Shown in pieces: positions 5,705 through 9,908 of a stretch of DNA of 9,908 bases. A program made the position numbers and the translations under genes. The DNA comes from CAYLNM01 sp964385045. Lineage in GTDB: Bacteria; Planctomycetota; Phycisphaerae; Phycisphaerales; SM1A02. Numbering within the stretch: position 1 is the stretch's first letter; every line of letters starts with the position of its first letter. The notes below the pieces were generated by a model. The model did not search any database and was not told the origin of the DNA. It worked only from the letters and a program-made list of their open reading frames with translations. The stretch lies in assembly GCA_964385045.1 (NCBI GenBank), contig CAYLNM010000158.1:1-9908 (forward strand), in the 5' to 3' direction.

Positions 5705-6880
5705 TCAGCGGGCGGAGGTGATTCGTTCGGGTGTCGGATCGGCCGGCGAGACCGGCGAGACCGCCGCGGCGGCCAGCGCGGCCGGCACCGGGATCCGGGC
5801 CCGCAGGGCTGCGAGCTCGGCCGCGGCCTTTCGAGCGGGCTGCTCGCCGTCCCCATCGGCGCCGGGGTCCGGCGCAACGGCCACGGCCTCGCCTCCGCCC
5901 ACCGGACGACCGGACGCCTCGCCGTCCGCCGCCCCCGACGTGTCGAGCGCGCCCGGCGCGCCGGGGGCGCCAGGCCCGCCGGGTGCAACCGGCTCGGCCC
6001 GCTCGCTCGGCAGCCCCACCGGCGTCACCGGCATCCACCGGTCGCCGTCCTGAGCCTGATCGGCCGCTGCCCCGTCGCCACCGGCCTCGCCCCCGTCCCC
6101 GACGACCGGCACCGCGTTCATCGCCGTCCGCCGCAGCGGCTTCAGGTCGCGACCCACGAGCTGGATCGTGCCGTCCTCGCACTCGACGAGGGCGGAGCAG
6201 TTCTCGATCCAGTCGCCGCAGTTGAAGTAGGCCACGTCGCCGTCGATCAGCCCCGTCGCGGGCTGGTGCACGTGGCCGCAGACCACGCCGTCGAGCCCGC
6301 GGCTGCGGGCGACCCCCGCCAGCGCCTCCTCGAAGCGGCTGAGGAAGGTGCACGCGCTCTTGACCCGCAGCTTGATCGCCTGGGCCAGCGACCACTCCGG
6401 CCGGCCGAGGCGGCGGCGGACGCGGTGGGCGGTGCGGTCGATCACGATGAGGCTCTCGTAGGCCCACGCCCCCACCAGCGAGAGGAGGCGGGCCTGCCGC
6501 ACGACGAGGTCGTACTCGTCGCCGTGGGCGATGAGCAGCCGGCGGCCGTCGCGGCACTCGTGGACCGCCTCGCGGACGATCTCGATGCCGCCGAAGGTCT
6601 GGCCGACGAACTCGCGGATCGCCTCGTCGTGGTTTCCCGGGATGAAGACCACTCGGGTGCCGCGGTGGGCCAGCTTCAGGATCCGGCGGAGGACCTCGTT
6701 GTGCTGGGGCGGCCAGAAGGCCCGCTTGCGGATTCGCCAGAAGTCGACGATGTCCCCGACGAGGTAGAGCTCGTCGCAGTCGATCCGCTTCAGGAACCGC
6801 TGGAGCTCCTCGGCGCGGCAGCCCCGGCTGCCGAGGTGCACGTCGCTCAGGAACACCGTCCGGAACCGCTGCCGCTTCAT
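5705..6880 (-). CDS. LpxH-like metallophosphoesterase with long disordered C-terminal tail
   Basis: 391 residues from the ATG at 6880, with GAGAGGG just upstream. Residues 5 to about 250 form a calcineurin-like phosphoesterase domain with every metal-site motif present: SDVHLGS (D13, H15), GDIVDFW (D43), GNHDE (N83, H84), HGDEYD (H119) and GHVHQP (H203, H205), plus NCGDWIENCS. The GDIVDFW and CGDWIEN signatures match the COG2908 group that contains UDP-2,3-diacylglucosamine pyrophosphatase (LpxH), which releases lipid X in lipid A synthesis. Classical LpxH has GNRD where this has GNHD, so the exact substrate is not certain. Residues about 253-391 are an Ala/Gly/Pro/Asp-rich tail with collagen-like PGAPGAPGA, absent from typical enzymes of about 240-280 residues. 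The enzyme is probably cytoplasmic and may associate with the inner membrane. No other lipid A genes are adjacent. Confidence 0.88.
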   Translation of the reverse strand: MKRQRFRTVFLSDVHLGSRGCRAEELQRFLKRIDCDELYLVGDIVDFWRIRKRAFWPPQHNEVLRRILKLAHRGTRVVFIPGNHDEAIREFVGQTFGGIEIVREAVHECRDGRRLLIAHGDEYDLVVRQARLLSLVGAWAYESLIVIDRTAHRVRRRLGRPEWSLAQAIKLRVKSACTFLSRFEEALAGVARSRGLDGVVCGHVHQPATGLIDGDVAYFNCGDWIENCSALVECEDGTIQLVGRDLKPLRRTAMNAVPVVGDGGEAGGDGAAADQAQDGDRWMPVTPVGLPSERAEPVAPGGPGAPGAPGALDTSGAADGEASGRPVGGGEAVAVAPDPGADGDGEQPARKAAAELAALRARIPVPAALAAAAVSPVSPADPTPERITSAR

Positions 6881-7044
6881 GGGGCCCTCTCGATGGAAGG
6901 AGCGTCGGTCCCCCGGCGCAGCGGCCGGCTGCCGCGGCGCGTTGGCTTGACGAGGACTGCGTTCAGGCACTGCACATGACGTCCCGAAACCATCCCGGCG
7001 CAGCGCGCAAGGCGCGGGTGCGCGGGACCGCGAGGCCCCCGGAT

Positions 7045-7078
7045 GCCCGCCGGGCGAGGAATCGCCCGGCCGGCGGGC
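7045..7078. other. GC-rich stem-loop with GGAA tetraloop
   Basis: GCCCG-CCGGGCGA / TCGCCCGG-(CCGG)-CGGGC pair over 13 positions around a GGAA loop, with a four-base bulge on the 3' side. GGAA is a GNRA tetraloop when read on the plus strand. It stands about 310 bases before the dehydrogenase start in otherwise featureless spacer. It could be part of a leader RNA, a small RNA, or chance in GC-rich DNA. Confidence 0.35.
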
Positions 7079-7323
7079 TGGCGGCGACGGTGCCGGCCTC
7101 TCCGGGTCACCCCCCGCGAGCAGGCGACGAGGCCGCCGGCGAAGGACGGGTCCTGGCCGGCCGGGACCGCTCCGTCCTGCGTGGCCGGCGAGGCGGGACG
7201 CGCAGGCGCCGCGACCGCGACGATCGACCCCGCGGGCGCCGGCACCGACCGGGGCCTCGCGAATCCCCGAACGCCGAGTACGATCGGTCGGGGCCGCCCT
7301 CCCCGCCGCGGCGGCCGACTCGG

Positions 7324-7343
7324 CGCGGTCCGGGGGACCCGCG
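7324..7343 (+). promoter_or_regulatory. Compact stem in the dehydrogenase leader
   Basis: CGCGG-TCC pairs with GGA-(C)-CCGCG around a GGG loop. It ends 33 bases before the GGAGG ribosome site. It may influence leader folding, but no regulatory family is recognised. Confidence 0.25.
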
Positions 7344-7376
7344 TGGCCCCATCGCCCGTCGCCCCGCACGGGGCCC

Positions 7377-7381
7377 GGAGG
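7377..7381 (+). promoter_or_regulatory. Ribosome binding site deciding the GTG start of the dehydrogenase
   Basis: GGAGG is seven bases upstream of the GTG at 7389 and 22 bases upstream of the in-frame ATG at 7404. The spacing favours GTG, giving five extra N-terminal residues. Confidence 0.65.
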
Positions 7382-7388
7382 ACCGCAC

Positions 7389-8450
7389 GTGCCCGACCGA
7401 ACGATGAAGGCGACGGTGTTCGTGGAGCCCGGCCGAATCGCGCTCGAGGAGAAGCCGGTCCCCTCCGTCGGTCCGCGGGATGCCCTCGTCCGGGTGACGA
7501 CCACGACGATCTGCGGGACCGACGTCCACATCGTCAAGGGCGAGTATCCGGTCGCGTCCGGACTCACGATCGGTCACGAGCCGGTCGGCGTCATCGAGGA
7601 GCTCGGCGGCGCCGTCGCCGGCTACCGAGTGGGCCAGCGGGTGATCGCGGGGGCGATCACGCCGTGCGGTCAGTGCCACACCTGCCTCGACGGACACGGA
7701 GCCCAGTGCGGCGGCAAGGCCATGGGCGGCTGGAGGCTCGGCAACACGATCGACGGCTGCCAGGCCGAGTACGTGCTGATCCCCGACGCAACGGCCAACC
7801 TCACACCCATTCCCGATCACCTGACCGACGAGCAGGTGCTCATGTGCCCCGACATCATGAGCACGGGCTTCGGCGGAGCGGAGAACGGCCGCATCCGGAT
7901 CGGCGACACCGTCGCGGTCTTCGCGCAGGGTCCGATCGGCCTCTGCGCCACGGCCGGCGCGAAGCTGCTCGGGGCGACCCGGATCCTGACCGTGGACTCG
8001 GTTCCGGAGCGGCTCGCCATGTCGCGTGCGCTCGGCGCCGACGTGGCGATCGACTACACGGAGCGTGATCCGATCGAGGCGATCCTGGAGGCGACGGACG
8101 GCCGCGGCGTCGACGTGGCGATCGAGGCGCTCGGCACCCAGGCGACCTTCGAGAACTGCCTCCGCGTGCTCCGTCCCGGCGGCGTGCTCTCGAGCCTCGG
8201 GGTCTACTCGGGCAAGCTCACGCTCCCCCTCGACGCCATCGCCGCGGGCCTCGGCGACCACGCGATCGTGACGACGCTGTGCCCGGGCGGCAAGGAGCGG
8301 ATGCGACGGCTCATGAACGTCCTCGCCTCGGGACGCACCGACCTGCGGCCGCTCGTGACCCACCGATTTCCGCTTGAGCGGATCGAGGAGGCGTACGAGC
8401 TGTTCATGCACCAGCGGGACGGGGTGCTCAAGGTCGCGATCACGCCGTGA
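7389..8450 (+). CDS. Zinc-dependent medium-chain alcohol dehydrogenase
   Basis: 353 residues from the GTG at 7389 (348 if the ATG at 7404 is used). This is a medium-chain dehydrogenase/reductase that oxidises an alcohol, or reduces the aldehyde or ketone, with a nicotinamide cofactor. Catalytic zinc ligands align with the Thermoanaerobacter brockii type: C42 (ICGTDVH), H63-E64 (GHEPVG) and D155 (CPDIMSTGF). All four structural zinc cysteines are present at 93, 96, 99 and 107. The Rossmann turn is AQGPIG (179-184), and the following strand ends in D203 (TVDS). An Asp there replaces the Gly-Ser-Arg pocket of NADP enzymes, so NAD is the more likely cofactor. The C-terminal FPLERIEEAYELF is typical of the family. 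The length is normal. It is cytosolic and the only plus-strand gene, convergent with the anti-sigma gene. The physiological substrate cannot be read from the sequence. Confidence 0.95.
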   Translation: MPDRTMKATVFVEPGRIALEEKPVPSVGPRDALVRVTTTTICGTDVHIVKGEYPVASGLTIGHEPVGVIEELGGAVAGYRVGQRVIAGAITPCGQCHTCLDGHGAQCGGKAMGGWRLGNTIDGCQAEYVLIPDATANLTPIPDHLTDEQVLMCPDIMSTGFGGAENGRIRIGDTVAVFAQGPIGLCATAGAKLLGATRILTVDSVPERLAMSRALGADVAIDYTERDPIEAILEATDGRGVDVAIEALGTQATFENCLRVLRPGGVLSSLGVYSGKLTLPLDAIAAGLGDHAIVTTLCPGGKERMRRLMNVLASGRTDLRPLVTHRFPLERIEEAYELFMHQRDGVLKVAITP

Positions 8451-8452
8451 AC

Positions 8453-8480
8453 GCCCGCGGGCCGCGGGCCGCGGGCCGCG
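8453..8480. repeat. 7-bp GC repeat just after the dehydrogenase stop
   Basis: The palindrome GCCCGCGGGC (8453-8462) opens a run of three copies of GCGGGCC (8457-8477) plus GCG. It begins three bases after the TGA. The units are self-complementary, so the mRNA 3' end can fold in several registers. Confidence 0.6.
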
Positions 8481-8550
8481 CCCACCGCTTCCGCCCCACC
8501 GAGCCCGCGTGCGATGGCGCGGCCCCGGGCGGAGGCTCCGCCGGCGGGCG

Positions 8551-8565
8551 CTCCGACTGTCGGAG
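8551..8565. terminator. Hairpin between convergent genes
   Basis: CTCCGA-CTG-TCGGAG is a perfect 6-bp stem with a 3-base loop. It sits between the dehydrogenase (ends 8450) and the anti-sigma gene (ends 8650), where a shared terminator would be expected. There is no T-tract on either side. Confidence 0.4.
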
Positions 8566-8572
8566 GGGCTCT

Positions 8573-8676
8573 GGCCGTCAGTCCGCCGGCGTCTGGTCCG
8601 AACCGTCCTCCCGAGAGGCGAACGGACGGTCGCTCCAGTCCTCCGGCCGTCAGTCCGCCGGCGTCTCGTCCGAACC
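8573..8676 (-). repeat. 32-bp direct repeat duplicating the 3' tail of the anti-sigma gene
   Basis: The segment 8645-8676 encodes the last residues (GSDETPAD) and stop codon of the anti-sigma gene. Segment 8573-8604 is a second copy with one base difference, and would read GSDQTPAD then stop. The copies are 72 bases apart and both lie 5'-to-3' on the minus strand. The downstream copy is outside the gene. Confidence 0.85.
8602..8630 (-). terminator. Hairpin downstream of the anti-sigma stop
   Basis: ACCGTCC (8602-8608) pairs with GGACGGT (8624-8630), a 7-bp perfect stem with a 15-base loop. It starts 20 bases after the anti-sigma stop in the minus direction. It lacks a T-tract, so the terminator role is tentative. 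Confidence 0.4.
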
Positions 8677-9096
8677 CGCGACGTTCTCGACGTCGTCCGC
8701 GGGTCGCTCGTACCGCAGCCGCAGGCGGTTGCCCGCGCCGAGGTAGGCGACCTCGCTCATGAAGCTGCGCATGAGGACGATCCCGCGACCGCTCGGCAGC
8801 TCGAGGTTCTCGTCGAGCGTCGGGTCGGGCACCGCGTCGGGATCGAAGCCCTCCCCCTCGTCCTCGACCTCGAACTCCACCTCGTGGGGCGCGATGCGAT
8901 ACCGCAGCCGAACCCGCTTGGCGGGGTCGTGGCGGTTGCCGTGCTTGAAGGCGTTGGAGATCGCCTCCTCGAGGGCGAGACGGATCGCGAAGCAGCTGCT
9001 CGCGTCGAACGACCGCTCCTCGCAGGCGTCGAGGATCCGCTGCTGGACCTCCCGGGAGCTCGGCAGGTCCGTCAGGTCGAGCTCGTCGGCGATCAC
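8650..9096 (-). CDS. RsbW/SpoIIAB-like anti-sigma regulatory ATPase
   Basis: 148 residues from the GTG at 9096. This is a GHKL-fold serine kinase of the anti-sigma type: such proteins bind a sigma factor and, with ATP, phosphorylate their STAS antagonist. The N-box is LALEEAISNAFKHGN (E and N four apart), the G1 box is DEGEGFDP, and the G2 region is SGRGIVLMRSFMSEV. The C-terminus RLRLRYERP is also typical. The frame is open further, to a GTG at 9195 four bases from the stop of the STAS gene. However, those 33 codons are Arg-rich, tolerate A or T in third position much more than the rest, and lack domain similarity. GAGGGA lies four bases before 9096, so I prefer that start; the length then matches the family. 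It is encoded directly after the STAS gene, as in partner-switching modules. No sigma gene is visible, so its target is unknown. Confidence 0.9.
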   Translation of the reverse strand: MIADELDLTDLPSSREVQQRILDACEERSFDASSCFAIRLALEEAISNAFKHGNRHDPAKRVRLRYRIAPHEVEFEVEDEGEGFDPDAVPDPTLDENLELPSGRGIVLMRSFMSEVAYLGAGNRLRLRYERPADDVENVAGSDETPAD

Positions 9097-9199
9097 GTCG
9101 TCCCTCGAGTCCACGCGGCGGTCCGAAGCTGGAGGTCGGGCCCGCCGCCAAGCCCGACGGACGGACCCGCGTTCGACGCGGGCGGGCGCCGTCACGCGA

Positions 9200-9559
9200 T
9201 CACGCGAGGCTGGCGATCGCCTGCTCGCGGGTCTCGTGGATCTCGAAGAGCTTGTAGAGCTTCGTGATCACGAACACCTGGTAGATCTGCTTGTCGATGT
9301 CCGACAGCCGGAGCTGGCCGCCCTTCTCCTTGATCTTGTTGTTGATCGTGATCAGGGTGCCGAGGGCCGCCGAGGACATGTGATCGACGTTCTCGAAGCT
9401 GATGAGGATCCGCGGGGTCGGGCGGTCCTCGATGAGGCCCGTGATCTCGTCCCCGATCTGGCGGATGTTCGCCTCGTCGAGGATGTTGCGATCGACGAAC
9501 TCGATGCGCGTGATCCCGTCCTCGTCGGACACACGAAGGCGCGAAGGCTCGACAGACAT
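9200..9559 (-). CDS. STAS-domain anti-anti-sigma factor-like protein (RsbV/SpoIIAA type)
   Basis: 119 residues from the ATG at 9559, with GGAG (plus 9570-9573) ten bases upstream. A single STAS domain fills the protein. In partner switching the unphosphorylated form binds the anti-sigma kinase and frees the sigma factor. The phosphorylation loop is VDHMSSAALGTLI (58-70); by alignment with the DSSGLG motif of SpoIIAA/RsbV, S63 is the expected phosphoacceptor. The Asp before the serines is Met here and Gly is Ala, which is how many planctomycete STAS proteins read. The C-terminal part (LSDIDKQIYQVFVITKLYKLFEIHETREQAI) is the usual helix alpha-3/alpha-4 region, with strongly conserved Lys/Tyr/Phe spacing. 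It is the first gene of a pair with the anti-sigma gene. Its A/T content at third positions is low, like the neighbours. It is cytosolic. Confidence 0.93.
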   Translation of the reverse strand: MSVEPSRLRVSDEDGITRIEFVDRNILDEANIRQIGDEITGLIEDRPTPRILISFENVDHMSSAALGTLITINNKIKEKGGQLRLSDIDKQIYQVFVITKLYKLFEIHETREQAIASLA

Positions 9560-9908
9560 ACGGTCCGTTCTCCGAATGGGGGCGTGACCCGACGGCCGAC
9601 GGGAGGGCCGACAGTGGACCTGAGCCAACCCCGATGAGCGGAGTGCGTTCGGCTCGGTCGGGCGGGCGCAGCCGCGACGCATAGGGTACCCCCCGGCCCG
9701 TTGACGGGCAATGGACGGGCGGTGCGGGAGCCGGGGAGCGATCGTGTCCGTGGCCCGCGGGCCGGCCGTGGCCGGATGCTCACCCCCCTGCGGATCGGGC
9801 CTCGGTGCGCGTGCTTCGCCGGCCGCCGCCGGCCGCTGACTGGCGCGACGACGTGGCACCGGGTTCGCCCTTCCGCCCCCCTCGCCCTGCCGCGCTTCCG
9901 CCCCCCCG
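9560..9908. other. Upstream region of the STAS/anti-sigma pair, no gene seen
   Basis: 349 bases with only low-quality, Arg/Pro/Gly-rich open frames. It contains the candidate promoter at 9683-9711 and the STAS ribosome site. The right end is pyrimidine-rich; CTTCCGCCCCCC occurs twice (9870-9881 and 9895-9906). Confidence 0.5.
9683..9711 (-). promoter_or_regulatory. Candidate sigma-70-like promoter for the STAS/anti-sigma genes
   Basis: On the minus strand TTGCCC (plus 9706-9711) and TACCCT (9683-9688) are separated by exactly 17 bases. They match TTGACA at four of six and TATAAT at three of six positions. The start point would be near 9676, giving a leader of about 115 bases. An inverted repeat, CCCGT-TG-ACGGG (9697-9708), overlaps the -35/spacer region and could be an operator. 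Weak matches are common in GC-rich DNA, so this is tentative. Confidence 0.4.

Larger units (their letters stand above)
6881..7388. other. 508-base spacer between divergent genes, no coding signal
   Basis: This lies between the minus-strand metallophosphoesterase and the plus-strand dehydrogenase, so it should hold both promoters. Open frames here give only Arg/Pro/Gly-rich translations without recognisable motifs, and I call none of them. A TTGACG at 6948-6953 and a TACGAT at 7279-7284 resemble promoter elements but lack convincing partners. It contains a tetraloop-capped stem at 7045-7078 and a compact stem at 7324-7343 close to the dehydrogenase start. Confidence 0.55.

Noticed and set aside
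5669..6979. A 436-codon plus-strand open frame
   Set aside because: It is opposite the metallophosphoesterase, in which all metal-binding motifs are intact; no domain is seen on the plus side.
6976..7407. Small open frames in the dehydrogenase/phosphoesterase spacer
   Set aside because: The translations are Arg/Gly/Pro-rich on both strands, without motifs or ribosome sites, as expected from noncoding GC-rich DNA.
7107..8411. A 434-codon minus-strand open frame
   Set aside because: It is the antisense of the alcohol dehydrogenase; the plus strand carries all zinc and cofactor motifs and a good ribosome site.
8204..9151. A 315-codon minus-strand frame carrying two FG-DAGGLTA copies
   Set aside because: It is out of frame with the anti-sigma gene; the repeated peptide is only a by-product of the 32-bp DNA repeat.

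Overview
The window is very GC-rich DNA with almost all codons ending in G or C. It most resembles a planctomycete of the Phycisphaera type. Three things point that way: a ThuA/SGNH-like secreted protein of a style common in Planctomycetes, a PEP-CTERM/VPLPA-sorted exported protein, and a STAS protein whose 'VDHMSSAALG' core is typical of planctomycete anti-anti-sigma-like proteins. The taxon is inferred from protein style, not from a database match. No rRNA, tRNA, CRISPR array, transposase or phage gene was seen.

Layout: seven of the eight genes are on the minus strand, so they read from right to left. From the right: an upstream region with a plausible sigma-70-like promoter; a STAS anti-anti-sigma-like protein (9200-9559); an RsbW/SpoIIAB-like anti-sigma ATPase (8650-9096); and a convergent-gene spacer (8451-8649) with hairpins and a duplicated gene tail. 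Next come the only plus-strand gene, a zinc alcohol dehydrogenase (7389-8450); a 508-base spacer between divergent genes; and an LpxH-like metallophosphoesterase with a long disordered tail (5705-6880). Then follow a visibly less GC-rich regulatory spacer, a PEP-CTERM exported protein with a possible Cys-Gln thioester motif (4650-5417), a YiiX-like permuted NlpC/P60 cysteine hydrolase (2744-4474), a small membrane zinc-ribbon protein (2118-2654), and the start of a large secreted ThuA + SGNH-like protein that runs off the left edge (1-2037).

Working together: the STAS and anti-sigma genes form a two-gene partner-switching module, with no sigma factor or phosphatase visible beside it. The left half is envelope-oriented: a sorted surface protein, a permuted cysteine hydrolase, a two-helix membrane protein and a secreted enzyme-like protein. 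The last three lie on one strand with gaps of about 80-90 bases and may be co-transcribed. The many long plus-strand open frames opposite these genes are antisense by-products of extreme GC content.
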